A stretch of DNA of 64,000 nt from the NCBI GenBank assembly GCA_916613615.1, contig OU744724.1:19578171-19642170 (forward strand), given 5' to 3'. The first letter of the stretch is position 1, and each line of letters begins with the position of its first letter. Made by a program: the position numbers and the translations under genes. The DNA comes from Steromphala cineraria. Lineage: Eukaryota > Mollusca > Gastropoda > Trochida > Trochidae. The notes beneath the pieces were generated by a model. It saw only the letters and a list, made by a program, of their open reading frames with translations. It made no database searches and was not told where the DNA came from. Positions 31,591-44,701 of this stretch are shown here, one piece after another.

Positions 31591-33400
31591 CTAGGTTTAC
31601 GACAAGATTTTTTTTAAAATGATATACTGAGTAGAAACTGGCGAGTTTTTTGTTTTCATATCATCAGACATGTTTTAAAATGTGCCTAATTATTAGATAT
31701 GCAATGATTTCTTACAAATTTCATGTAATCAAATCACACTTTTCAGGTGTATATGGCAGGCAACAATTTGGCTAGTATATCACAGACAAACCCATTTAAG
31801 AAGTTATTCATTTAACATCGGTCACCTGACTTCTTACGACGTTAAATGATCCCGGGATTCTGCAGAGATTTCTTTGGTTCTCTCAGCAACATGACAAGAA
31901 GAATAATGACATTTCCAAAACCAATCTTGCAGGTGACATCAATTGTTAAACAGGAAGCAGGGAAGACAAGAGTAATTCTATTCATGAACATCTTCTTTAT
32001 TTGACAGTAGCCAAATTTTGACAGTATTGTCCAACCATAGAATACCATGCTATCAACTTCTAGAATGCCACTCAAACAGCAACAAAAAAAAGCAGTGTCT
32101 ATGTTTTATCATATTTCAATGAAGACTGGGTTTCAAGCACCATTTTTTACAAGATATCAGATAGGTAGATAGAAAGGTGTTCACTCGTTTTGAGCTTGTT
32201 TTAAATGTTTCTAGTACAACTGTAGGTTTGATTTTGTTTGTAACATGTACATGTATTTATGTATTTACCTTTCCACCTTTTCAAAGCTTTTATTAATCTC
32301 GGTTAATTCCTTTTATCAAAAGATCATGACACATGTTCAACTGTCAGCTATGACAAAACAAGGCAAATGTAAGATATTAATTACAATTATAAATCATATT
32401 CCCTTCGTATACATTGTAGATAGATATTTACTGCTCTGTGCATACATTATTTGGTATGGGCAGCAAATATTTCACATGATTTTATAGCATCATATTTGAT
32501 CCGTTCCATATAAAATAAATATGTCGGAGAGGTTTGAGATCAAGCAATCTAAATTAGTCGATAGTTCCATATTTGTTTATACAGTACGACTTGATATAAA
32601 ATTCTGTTGATCTAAATTTATTAGATTGGAGATCAACCGATGCTGAAATGCTCTTATATTTGAAAAATGCTACTTGATGATTTATAAGTTTTCCGCAATT
32701 CAAATATCATTTTTTGTGTTTATTGAATGTGTTCTTACTTTTTACATCGTAAAGAGTTGCCATGAAACATATCACATTGGGAATGACATTCCGTCTATTA
32801 GAAGGTTAACTTGTTCAAGCTAAAGGATAAGCGACATGGAAATCAAGTCAAATAAATAATCTCCGTGATTTTACAATAAAAATATTAACTTGAACTGGCA
32901 TATAAAGTCATTAATGTGAAATAAGATGTTTTGCATTGTTGCAAATTTAGATGAAATTGCGGATTAAATTGTGGACACAAAATATTTTTAACGTTTAATT
33001 GGTTTAAATCAATTTGTTTTGATATGTTTAATTTCGACTTAATCCCAGCTGTTTGCTTTATTACTCTTTTAAAAAAATAAGTGATATTGTCTTAAGATCG
33101 TCATTAATTAAATGTAATCAAAACACTATTGTTAAAGTGTAGTTGTGAAATGTTGCTCTGTATTTTTTTGACAATCCAAGGTACATATTTCATACAAAAT
33201 CATTAAAAGTTACATAAATTCATTTGGTGGCGTTGACAAGAACATTTTCAGTTATGAACATATTTGTACAGAACAGAACAGAACAGGGTATATTCTTGAA
33301 ACTCTTATAAATTGATATAGAGAACATACAATACAAGTATATACAGATATGAAAGAAATCGTAATTTTCAAAGTATTATTTGTATAGATGCAGACATTAT
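31591..33400. other. Non-coding AT-rich sequence
   Basis: No gene or recognisable mobile element seen. Short frames only. Confidence 0.5.
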
Positions 33401-34090
33401 TTGATATATTTTGTCACGTGAGGTTATGACAATCAACATTTATCGAGTTCAGAAATCGACTAAATCAAGCTTCACGTCAGTCAGGGTCGTAAAGACGTCA
33501 CCAGAACAAAGCAGGTCACGCCGACATTGTTCACTGACGTCGCCGAGTCTCCAGGTAGGAGGACGCTACCTTGTCACTAATTAAACACAGGTATGCAAGA
33601 CCAGGAGTACATCAAAATACACGGACAAGTCATTTCGCACAAGTTATCTTCAAATCTTTCAATTAGCCGTACACGATATCAGAGACGATTCCACAAGCAC
33701 TTTTGTTCCCAATCTCTTCCCACGTCGTGCCGCCATTGCTAGGGGCGCTGATGACGTAATGCTTTCATTCCTTCCATGTTAAAAGCCCGTATCGTTTCAA
33801 ACACAATGACCTTTTAATTTCCTACGAAAATATAGAGCGGGGCTTTGATATGCGGTCATTTTACGGCGGCGCTGTCCATCCCTGCCTGGGAAGATTGCTG
33901 TGTTTATTTAGGGTTGTAAAACGTCTTCCGAGCCTTCAATCATCGCCATCACGTTAATTGATAAGATAGACCCATTGTTACCTACCCCTGATTTCAAAGC
34001 GAGCGTCAACACACTGTCGCCCTATTTATCCTCTCTACCGAACTGTGTCAAAAAGTCAATCAAATCACGCATCTGTTGTTTACTCATTGT
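33400..34090. promoter_or_regulatory. GC-richer unique island; candidate regulatory element
   Basis: This block is clearly less AT-rich than the flanks, non-repetitive by eye and without a credible frame. It contains several GACGTCA/TGACGT-like motifs (33455-33545, 33751) and CACTAATTAA. It could be an enhancer of the isolated homeobox gene, or an unannotated exon cluster. Confidence 0.25.
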
Positions 34091-36833
34091 GATAAATTGG
34101 ATTTAGGAGGTGATTGTCCAAATAGATTTAATTGTTTTACTGCCGCTATAAGATTAAAGGGTTATATGGGTAATGAAGCGAATGATTGCACAGACTTTTA
34201 TTACTCATATGACATGTAAGACAATCTTAAAGGATTAAATATACAATAACCAATGTAGGTATATGCAGTTCAAAGAATCCCTTCAGGCACAACTGAAATA
34301 ACCGTAAAAAGTTTCAACTATCATGACATAGGAAATGAAATTTAATTTGAAGCAATATTCTTCTGCAAAGGTTACCAAAATTATCCCTTTCGTCTCCATC
34401 AATATTTGTCCGAAACGGTTTATACATATTTTTGTTTCTAAAAATGAAATAAAAATCATATATCTCTATCTATTTTTGTCCAGTTTATCAGCTATTATAC
34501 ACAGAATACAGCAAAAACAAAGTACATTTCATAATTAAAAATACGTCTACAAGCCGATTTGTGAGAAAATACTAAAAACAATTATGGCAAAACCTTCAAC
34601 CAAAAAAACCCCTTAAAATATCTATTTTAATAATGGCACCACCCATACCTAAAAAGGACACATTGGAATCCTGAATGGTCGGTCAAGCAGACTTCCATAG
34701 GCGATATACATGTTCACAACATAAACATAGATTATCGTTTGCAAATCCTTTTACAGTGTACGAATTTATACAATATAGTTTACCATTTGGACAACATATG
34801 TTACATACTATAAGCTTAAAATTTACAAATGCCACCCAAAAGATGTATATAATGTGATATTAGTTAACTCCAGAAGCAAACCTTACATGTTAAATCAGGA
34901 TGACAAAATATTCCTGAAACAAAAGAGACACAAAATGCTGTTTATTGAAAGTGATTTGATATGACATCAATATTTTTTAGTATCACCAACAATGTTGTAA
35001 GACCCTTCAACACTTGAACATCCTATTTCTTCAACTCATAGATTAGATAATCTTATATTGTTAATAAAATTATCAATGTATGTCAATAATCAATAATAAT
35101 GAATCTTGTATGTTGTGCAAAATGTATTTAGTTTCTCATTTACCGACGTTTAGTTTTAGTGTGTTATTGTGTCAAAATACATTTCACTGTATCTTTATAT
35201 ATATTGTGGAACAGCGCCTGAATCCATCCTCGATATCTTAAGACTATGTACAAAGCTAAACGTTTGGGACAAATAATTCCACTATATTGAACTAAACTAA
35301 GCTAAAAATAATCTCAGTGACGATCCCTAGGTAATATTCATCTTGCTTTAAACTGATGATGCTATTTTGGACGTTATTTTGCAAAAGAAATAATATTTAT
35401 TGAACTTCAAGAGAAAATTATATCTATGAACTCGTGCAGTGAAACTGGGTTTTGGATGTATAAATGACCATGTTGATATAAAATGATGGGCTTCTGTATT
35501 CACGCATCTGTTGTTTTTTAACCTTTTCTGAATGTTTTATTTTACAGTTGTCAAATATAATTGAACAAAATTGTTATCCCAGAAACATATTTCAATTGAG
35601 TTATGGTATAATCATGTACTACTAACATTAAATGTATAAATTCGAATGTCACCTTGAATTTCGTTTCTACAAAAAATTCCCGATAGGACTGTCCCTTTAA
35701 CTTGTTTTGTGTAGAAGCCGGTCAGAGAAACAGATAGTTGATTTGACATGAAAGGCCTGCCATACCATATTGCACAATAAATGCATCTTGAGTCAAAACA
35801 TTTCAATGTATAACTACATAAACATTGCTTTCAATGTTTTATATAATAATATATCGTAGATTTTGTTGCAGTCGTTCATGTGTTTGATTGACAATCAGTT
35901 TATAATGTATGCATTAATTCATAATGAAAGATGATCGATGTTGGAGGTGGTAAAAAGACATTGCTTTCATAATTTGGTATATATTGTTTGAGAATAAAAA
36001 AATACCAATGGTCTTAGCTTACGTTTAAATCATCCCGCCAAACATGTTAATAACCAAATGCCAACTTTATAGCATATTTCAATATATTATCATGTATATT
36101 TAAATGTGAATATATTTTAATAATTTTCTTTGGCCTTTGTAGACCGGCAGGTGTAACATATTAATTGTGTAACTGCCACGTAAACAACATCATATTCATG
36201 CAAAACCAATATATGTGAAGCTAAGTTTTGAATCTGACATGTGTCACTAACTGTATTAGTTTTATATTTATATATGTGTAATTGCATCGGAGCGGCCTTA
36301 ATATAAGCTCTTCGGAGCTTGTTGGCCAATCCATTCATGTATACATTTCATGAATAAAATATGTTTAAATCAATTGTGTCATATTGTTCCAATCTGCATT
36401 ATAAAATCCTGGTGGCACAATAAAAGAAACTTCTTTCTTATCTTTCTGAAAAAAAGTATATCCACTTATTTCCAATGATACAAAACGTCCATCCAAGTGT
36501 CAAGAAGTCTAAATTTTGCGTCCCTTTTTTCTAGTTTACTAGCTATGTCGACAAGTGAACACTGCCAATCAATATTTGAAGATTTACAAGTATTTTATCT
36601 GTTTGTTGTATGAACGATCAATGTATTACTTATAAAGTACTTTATATTCTAAACATATATATATAATGTCTCTCATAACCCTTCCGGTGGCCAATATACA
36701 AACGTGATGTTTTTATGTATATGAATTACGTATTGCATTGGAAAAGACAGTAATAAATAATATATTTCTCTCATATGTTTTTGGCTGTTGGCTGATGTTT
36801 CAAATTACGTCTGATCTGTTTGGTTTCGATTTT
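34091..36833. other. Non-coding AT-rich sequence
   Basis: Nothing convincing except a short hairpin (AAGCTCTTCGGAGCTT, 36307-36322) with AATAAA at 36354-36359 that resembles a retroelement 3' end lacking its tail. Confidence 0.45.
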
Positions 36834-37396
36834 TAGCTCATCTGGCCTGTAAGGCCCGATGGCATTGCATGGTGTCCGGCGTCCGTCCGTCCGTCCGTAA
36901 GCTTTGTGGAATTTCATCTTCTTCTCCAGGTGCATAAAGCCTAGAAAGCTGAAACTTTGTGTACAGACTCCTTGACCAGTGAAGATTATAAATTGTAGCT
37001 TTGGTGGCCCTGTGACCCCTAATAAGGGCCAGAGGGGCCATACCCTTAAAACCTACTTTCATCTTCCTCTCCAGAAGCATAAGGCCTAGAAAGCTGAAAC
37101 TTTGTGTACAGACTCCTTGTCTAGTGAAGATTATAAATTGTAGCTTTGGTGGCCATGTGACCCCAAATAAGAGCCACAGGGACCACCCCCTAAAAACCTA
37201 TTTACCTTAAAATCTATTGCCATCTTCTTCTCCTGAAGTATAAGGCCTAGAAAACTGAAACTTGTCGCCTATATACTTAATTTTATGATTGGTGACCCTG
37301 TGGCCCCTACAAAGGGGGAATCACAATGGCCACACTCTACAGCATAATTGATAATGAAGCCCGATGAGCTACAGAGCCAATGGCTCTATTTTTTAA
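36834..37396 (+). mobile_element. Helentron-like (HINE/'pearl'-type) element, short copy
   Basis: The same family as 5141-6357, inverted relative to it. It starts TTTTTAGCTCATCTGGCC, runs through CCGTCCGTCCGTCCG and only two or three core units (spacing about 145 bp), then GATGAGCTA (37363-37371), the hairpin AGAGCCAATGGCTCT and a T-run. The size difference from the long copy lies in the tandem core. Confidence 0.72.
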
Positions 37397-38205
37397 CCTT
37401 TAAATCATGTCTATTGTTACCATACCGACATAACAGCATCAGGTACTAATTTTTAGAAAGAAATAGTAAATTTCTTTATAATAAGACAACTTAATCGGGG
37501 TCACTTTAAAAATAGTAAGGTAAGGAACACCCATCTACAAACCCCAATCATAAAGCATTATAAGTCAGAAACTAATAAAATGCAGTTCACTCAATCACTC
37601 TTATTGAGATTTCTCACATACACATATATTAATTTTCCATTATTTTTATTAAAAACAACATGGGTTAATGTTTTGGTATTTTGTGAAATTATGTGTCTGA
37701 CAGTATGCAATCTGTTTATTGGAAATTTGGTAAAACCAAAATATTTGGAATGATTAAGAATTAACATCATTTTACTCGAAAGTAGTACTTCATTTGCTTT
37801 TGCTTTGTTTCTCAAAAATGTACTTTTATATCAAACCATTATAATCATTCAATATAATACATCAATCATTACGTTGTCATTTACGTATTTTAGAAAAGCA
37901 GACACAATAAATTGCCATTCAATCTAGATATGAAGTGTAAATTCGTTGTTCAGACCACGTTTATTACATCCTACCACACACTAAATCATCAGCTGAATGA
38001 TTGTTACAACTATAAGCAGATGTAAGTACATATACTGCATATGCAATATATATATTGTTTTAATTGATTGTATGGAATTGAGTGGACCTAAATGAATAAA
38101 TATGGTGTATGCAAATGTGTGAACTTGTTGGTATGTGTGGGGAGTTAAAGTGTGTGTACACGTATTGTTGTGCATTATTTTAATATATGATTATTAATAT
38201 AAATT
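37397..38205. other. Non-coding AT-rich sequence
   Basis: No gene or clear repeat seen. Confidence 0.5.
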
Positions 38206-38335
38206 TGTAGTTTTAATGTTATTAAGTGTCTGTAGGCCTAAAGGCCGGATGTTACATTCACCATGTGATATTTGAATTTATTTTAGAGTTGTAACATGCG
38301 ACACTTTCTTCTTCTTCTTCTTCTTCTTCTTCTTC
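38206..38335 (+). mobile_element. Retroelement 3' end, GTGTC...GACAC type, (TTC)n tail
   Basis: AGTGTC pairs with GACACT about 90 nt later, with an inner GGCC/GGCC stem, followed by nine TTC units. Same design as 40186 and 52148. Confidence 0.6.
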
Positions 38336-38689
38336 TACTACAAACGTAGTCTAACCAAATGATTTCATATGCTTTCTATTTCATCAATTAAACTATCTCT
38401 ATATGTATGTATTTATGTACATAATATAAGTTTGTGTGTATGAGTGTAGGCGTGAATTTTAGTTTTTTTTTAAATAATAGTTTATGATATACTGTGTTTC
38501 ATACGACTATAAATGTTTTGCTTTTTTAATGTTATATGATATTGTTTTGCCATTTTATGTACAAATGCAAAGTGCGAAACATTAATAAACTAATTTTCTT
38601 CTTTTTCTTCTTCTAGTGCACTGTGAATGTTAGTACATTTTCTATATCAAAATTTATGATTCATGAGAATAAAGTTCTGTCCTCTTCTC

Positions 38690-39290
38690 TTTGGTATATA
38701 GAGAAATACACACGGGTAATTAGTGGATTATGCAGGATTACCGAGGTGACAGAAGGTATTAGCATAAATCCCCGATCATCAGAAGTTAATCACTGAGGTT
38801 CTACAACAATGCTATGTGTGTGCAGCTCTCTGTGTCACGCTATGGACTCGGTACACATCACTGTCCAGTCGTACATCAGTCAATGTCAATCACCTTCTCC
38901 TACAACACTGACAAATCCTACTTCAACCCCTTAACAAGTCGCCCAGAGATGACCTCCGCCCCAAACTAGAACAAATCCCCATTAAACGCTAGCCTTCTTG
39001 ACAACTCCCCCAAAACTAGAACAGATCCCCATTTAACGCTGACCCCCTCAAGAAGTCCCCCTTAGCTATAGGCAAATTCCGGAGGAGCATGGCGCTCCGC
39101 TCTGTGAATGTTACGGACCTATCTGAAGATAACTACCCCAGTCACATAGCTCCATCCCTGGGGCTCGTTACCGGATTAACCTTGATTCCACGACAATGGG
39201 GTCCGGCTAACCTAATCAAACAAGCCACTATCTTTGAGAAGGCGCGGTCACCGTGAACCCGGGTATACTCTGTGGCTTTCTTCCCTTTCT
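38690..39290. promoter_or_regulatory. GC-richer unique island with a short tandem duplication
   Basis: Contains TAATTAGTGGATTA and GGATTACCG homeodomain-type sites at 38718-38742 and a twofold repeat of CCCCAAAACTAGAACA...CCCCATTTAACGCT (about 38961-39046). No credible frame. A regulatory role is inference. Confidence 0.22.
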
Positions 39291-39679
39291 CCTCTCTGTA
39301 CTTCTATACTGCTGGACTTGATCTTACTGTAGCAGTTTTATAGACTTGAAACTATTGTTAAAACTATTGTTAAGGTTAATACCGAACATTATTTAGATAT
39401 CACGCCATGTCACAAGAATCAACAAAATCATATCCAATTTATAAAGTCCAAACTTAATTCATTACTTTATCATATAATATTGTCTTTTTTATTATCTAAA
39501 TTTTAAAAGTTACATCCCCCCACTCTATTCCAAATTATTTTAATATTCATAACTTTTGAACTTCTTTTAACAATATTTGGGTGTCTATGACCTTTTCCCA
39601 AATTAAATGACCCTTTTCATTGGACACAATAAAGGCATAGGCCCCACGTCGGCGACATCAACCCAACAAGAAACAACCT

Positions 39680-39795
39680 TTCTGTAGCATGTTTATATTT
39701 ATATTTATATTTATATTGTATATAACACTGCTGCTGTAATGAGGAGAGACTTGTAATAAACAATCTGTCCCGTCTGTCTGTCTGTCTGTCTGTTT
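39680..39795 (+). mobile_element. Retroelement 3' end with (TCTG)n tail
   Basis: A short AT-rich segment with AATAAA near 39756 runs into (GTCT)n. Tail type matches the copy at 52.1 kb. Confidence 0.4.
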
Positions 39796-40185
39796 ATAGA
39801 CTTGTTACAATTGATAAATGTTGGATGAAAAATAAACATAATTTAACAATAGAAATAAATCTTATATAGACTGATAATAAAATCATAAAATTGAAGACAT
39901 TTGATTGAATACTTATGTTTTGTATGCGATATAATGATGCACTTTTGAAGTTTAGCTGTGATTATGTTTAGCTGTAGATGTGATCACTCGCTTCTTAACC
40001 GTATAAAGTGTTTATGTTATTGTATGATGTTGTAGTGTGTTGTGCAGTAGAATATTATAGTGTACTATGCGGTTGTGTATTTTATTGTGTTGCTATATCA
40101 AATGGTATGATATTGTATTGTGTGATATGTTAAATATTTGACTATGCATAATTTTATCTAATTCACTTTATGTCTTTTAATGTAT

Positions 40186-40336
40186 GAAGTGTCTCATAAG
40201 CTTTTTGGCTGGATGTTAATGTTAATAACTGTATATAGTTGAAAAAAAAAAGAAATTGTAACATGTGACACTGAAATAAAATAATTTTCTTCTTCTTCTT
40301 CTTCTTCTTCTTCTTCTTCTTCTTCTTCTTCTTCTT
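40186..40336 (+). mobile_element. Retroelement 3' end, GTGTC...GACAC type, long (CTT)n tail
   Basis: AGTGTCTCATAAGC...ATGTGACACTGAAATAAA followed by about 50 bp of CTT repeats. The Glu/Arg-rich minus frames here are artefacts of the microsatellite. Confidence 0.6.
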
Positions 40337-42864
40337 GGTAACGAGGCACGTATGAAGATGATCGGGATAGACATGGCAAATGGTGCACGTGATACTTCGT
40401 TATACAGAGGAATTACTGAATTCAATTTATTTCATTATAAAAGTAATCTTTTTATGAAAATGGTTTGTTATTTATATCCTTTTTACAGATTGAACATCGT
40501 TACCATTATGAGGATTCTTTAGCATAGACATATTTAGCAGCTTTTGAATAGTAAGTGGGCTTCTATATGTCGTATGTGACATGCTGATCAAATGCACAAC
40601 ATACTTTGCTGGACAAGAAAACCCTTTCAATGAAACGTAAATGCACAACATAATTTTGAAAAATTAAAAAATACCAACGGAGAGAAACGGTTTTATTTTA
40701 CGTCTTTTCATGCTTGCCGTTTTCAATATTTCTTTAAATAATCTCTCTATACGTATATTATGCATCAGAATGGATACGTAAAACAAATGCTTACAACCGA
40801 TCCCTTTTTGTTTGATTATTTTTATGACAAGGTTATATGATGCTTTTAAAGTATTCTATTTTTTTAGGTGTTAATTTAAGATTGATGAAAATGGAATTGA
40901 GTGTGCCCACACGTTTTTACTGAATTAATATATTTAATTTCATAACTGGTTTGAAAAGATTTGCAAACAGGCAACTATGTTGTTGTACGAATGCCGTTCC
41001 CAAACAAATATTCTATTTTTATTAAAATAAGTTTTAAGTACAGATACACTTAACAGGAAATGTTAACACATAAAACGTTAAATGTTAAGAAATGTATTTA
41101 AGCATGATGATGTTGCGTGACATAAAATATTATTTTGTTAGAAACGGTTTATTTTTTTGTAATTAAGGAAAGCTGGATAAATATGTTTATTTGATAAAGA
41201 AGAAACTTCACCATTAACACGCATCAAATCAGAAAATAAATGAGGACAATTTAAGATGTATTTTTCATATATTTGAAGACATATTATTTATTTATTACTT
41301 GTCAACTTGAAATGTGCTTTGTGTTAATCAAAATAGTCCCTCTGCGTCAAAACAATTAGATCATTTGTTTAAATGCCTGATTGTTTTTTTATATTGAATA
41401 CCTGTGCGTACATTTGTACTTAAAATTGATTTTCCTCCATAAAGTAATATAAAGCATAAGTGAACTATTCGAGTTATTTTTCTAAGTAATGCAGTGTTGC
41501 AAGGAAATCAAAATCGTATTGTAAAACTGAGAATATAAAAGTTTATCACAAAAAATACTTATGTATTCATTTTTGCAAAAGTATTTTGGAATATAAGGAG
41601 ATATGTGTTTATCCAAAATAAATTTACATATGGCTTTTAAGTTCAGCACACATTAACATGATGAATATACCCAAGATACAAGTATTCGAGACACCAAGCT
41701 TACTCCCTGACTCGACTAACAGCCAAATACTTCAACAATTAAATGCAAAAGTAACTCATTTCTTTCATAATCATTCAGTTATGTTTAATTTTCACATTTA
41801 CTAGCAATGAAGTTAAAATGCAGCGAGGTTCAAATAAGCTAGCGGTTTGTTCACCAATTTGTATTACTTTTTGAGAATCCAGGCGGCAGAATTTCTGTTG
41901 CCTCCTATGTTTTGTATACAGAAAAAAAGACAACAAATCTTCCAAATTGTATTTGGTCTGCATGTTTAGTCACAATAAATACAATCGGGTTAGTAGAATC
42001 AAAACAGTATTCTGTATTCTCTAAAACCACGCACTGTGGTACATGAGCAACTTTACATAGAGAAATAAAGATAATGATTACGCATGCATAACATAAAATG
42101 TAACATGTAACAGTATAATTATATACCATTACATATGTGGAAAAAAAACATTTGATGAAAGAAAAAGTTCTTTGAACATCGGAATTTGTTGCTGTTGAGG
42201 AGAAAATTAAGTTTGTGACTGAATTGATTGAACAACCTTGTTCAACACGATGATACATTCAACTGCGGGCTATCTGCTAAGAGTTGACAACACACAGTAA
42301 GATATCAACTTCTCGAGTTTTTATTCGAATTATCACTTACGTCTGTTGTAACTGACACACAAAAGGTAATTCTATCTGGGAGAATGTGTGTATGCGCGTG
42401 TGTGAGTTAACGCAACAAGTTGCTCCCACATCGCGTGAGTAAGCTATAGTGTATCCGATAATCCGCTCTAAGCTCTGATAGCAGTAGAATGTAAGATGTA
42501 ACTTTGTGGCGAGAGCAATTAAGAACGTAGATAGGGCTTTGAGTATCGATAACGCATAGATTGGACAAGAAGCATTTCTCAGTAGTTACAAACTGGCACC
42601 GATACCGCCTCATGTTGCATTATAGCGGCTTTGCTTGCATTAAAAGAAGTACTCCTTTGGGTTTGTTAATTGGCTGTCGTAACGAGAACGTCGACAACTA
42701 GGTTCTTGCACAAATAACAAAGAGCGGCAACGCCGCGCTCGTGCTATAAAGAAGTTGAAAAATCCATAGAACTTCTCCGTATAACAGCATCTTGCCAATG
42801 AGCATATTCAACATATTGTCATAGGTTTTTGGCGAACATTACGTACGTTCGTTCTGCTAAATAT
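40337..42864. other. Non-coding AT-rich sequence
   Basis: No gene, RNA or clear mobile element. Frames of up to 117 codons are AT-driven and lack family features. Confidence 0.45.
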
Positions 42865-43360
42865 ACAAAAAGAAAAAATCCCTTTCTTTCTTTTAAGAAT
42901 GCAGCTGGTTTTATATTCAGATCAAAAAAAATCAAAACTTAAACTGATGACTGACTTAATGAATGAATAATCTGGTAATTTTCGTTTAAAATATGTAATT
43001 AACAAATAAAATTGACTTGGTTAGGATAAAAAGTATCGTTCTAGTTAGAACAAATCATTTTTACGATCAGCACACCAACCCTTTGTGAATGTTGATGAAG
43101 AAAATCGCCAAGACAAAAAGAAAAAATCCCTTTCTTTCTTTTAAGAATGCAGCTGGTTTTATATTCAGATCAAAAAAATCAAAACTTAAACTGATGACTG
43201 ACTTAATGAATGAATAATCTGGTCATTTTCGTTTAAAAAATGTAATTAACAAATAAAATTGACTTGGTAAGGATAAAAAGTATCGTTCTAGTTAGAACAA
43301 ATCATTTTTACTATCAGCACACCAACCCTTTGTGAATGTTGATGAAGAAAATCGCCATGC
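42865..43360. repeat. Tandem duplication of a 248-bp segment
   Basis: 42865-43112 and 43113-43360 are nearly identical (same ACAAAAAGAAAAAATCCC start and AAAATCGCCA end, a handful of differences). This is a recent single duplication of unique sequence. Confidence 0.92.
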
Positions 43361-43789
43361 TTTGAATTTAATGGAGATGAGAACAATTATATTCGATTAT
43401 GTTTTTTTTTCTTTTGGCGAAAAAACTTTTAATAATTAACATTATTGTTTGAATTAACTCTGGATTGTAATTTGAGTACATCCAGAAACAATAAAGTTTT
43501 TTATAATGTTTATACTGCCTATGTTGATATTCCTCCGTATATGAATTCATGGTACATCGTGATAACACCATAAATGTTAATGATGTTACACAAAATCCAA
43601 TGGTATATAAAAGTTAACATGGTAATCAGAGCTAGTCATTACTTAATAAATGGCAATACGCTCTCGAGGTATAATTATACCATGATAAAATAATTCTAAA
43701 AGAAAGCTCTTATTTTCAAGATGCAGCGTATTTTATATTACAATGCCGCCACCCAACAATCAGTATATGTATCAAACAACGGTTCTCAG

Positions 43790-44701
43790 AGGAAATGAAT
43801 AAAATATTCAAATGACGACGTAAGGTACCGGTGGGTACACGGTTTGATTACAAAGTAGCGACCACTGGGGTGGAAAAGTGGACTCCGCTCTTCTCGTCAC
43901 GGGGTATTGGCTCTGTTTTCTGACCTATGTGAAACTGAGCTCTTAGAAAGTAAACCCCCTACGAGGGAGGCGGCGCTTCGACACAAAACAAAATGGGGAT
44001 TTACGCAACAATGCATGCTAGGAAACTTGGGCCTGTTAATGATTTAACTGGTTGAGTGGCTATTGGGGCGGGATTAGTCCATACAAAAGAGACAATGGGT
44101 TATGTTGACAGCCCTAAGGAGAAAATGGCCCGTTAGCGCATTTACTTAAGTCATGTACAATCGCCAATTCCGGCTGTATGCACGAGGCAGCTCAGTAAAT
44201 ATGATCAACTTGTTAAACGTTTGCACATGAAACTTGTCACCAATAGAAAAGCAAGTACCATCCACGGGTTCATGGTAACTATGGAGAAAGATAGCAGTTC
44301 ACTCTCGAGCCTTGATTGAGCACCCTCTACCGGAACCGTGTAATCACATCGTTGCGTGGACTCACACAGGGAGATGCATTTTGCCTGCGTTTATTTAGCA
44401 ATATGGCCGAGAAGGCGTGACGTCGAGATGCGATGGTCAAGGTGACAAATGCGTTAGTGCCATCACCTTCTAGCTGAGGCAAACTTAATTACAAACTTTA
44501 CCATTACTTACATGGAAGTATATCTGTGCCCCTGACCACAAGATGGACATGACAGTTACCTGTGACACCATATCGGATACCTGGACACAACTTCTCAACT
44601 GTCACTGAACTAAAGGGGCTTGCAAAAAGTGAATCTACTGCAGTAACAGTTTATCACACGGACTGGATTTATTTTCTTGGAAACGTGTCAGTTGTGAGAG
44701 T
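43790..44701 (+). promoter_or_regulatory. Homeobox gene promoter-proximal region
   Basis: The sequence becomes GC-richer and non-repetitive over the 0.9 kb before the start codon. I cannot place the transcription start. A GGCGTGACGTCGAGATGCG block (44413-44431) holds a CRE-like TGACGTC. Confidence 0.4.

Noticed and set aside
40194..40425. Glu-rich and Arg-rich minus-strand frames
   Set aside because: Translations of the (CTT)n retroelement tail.
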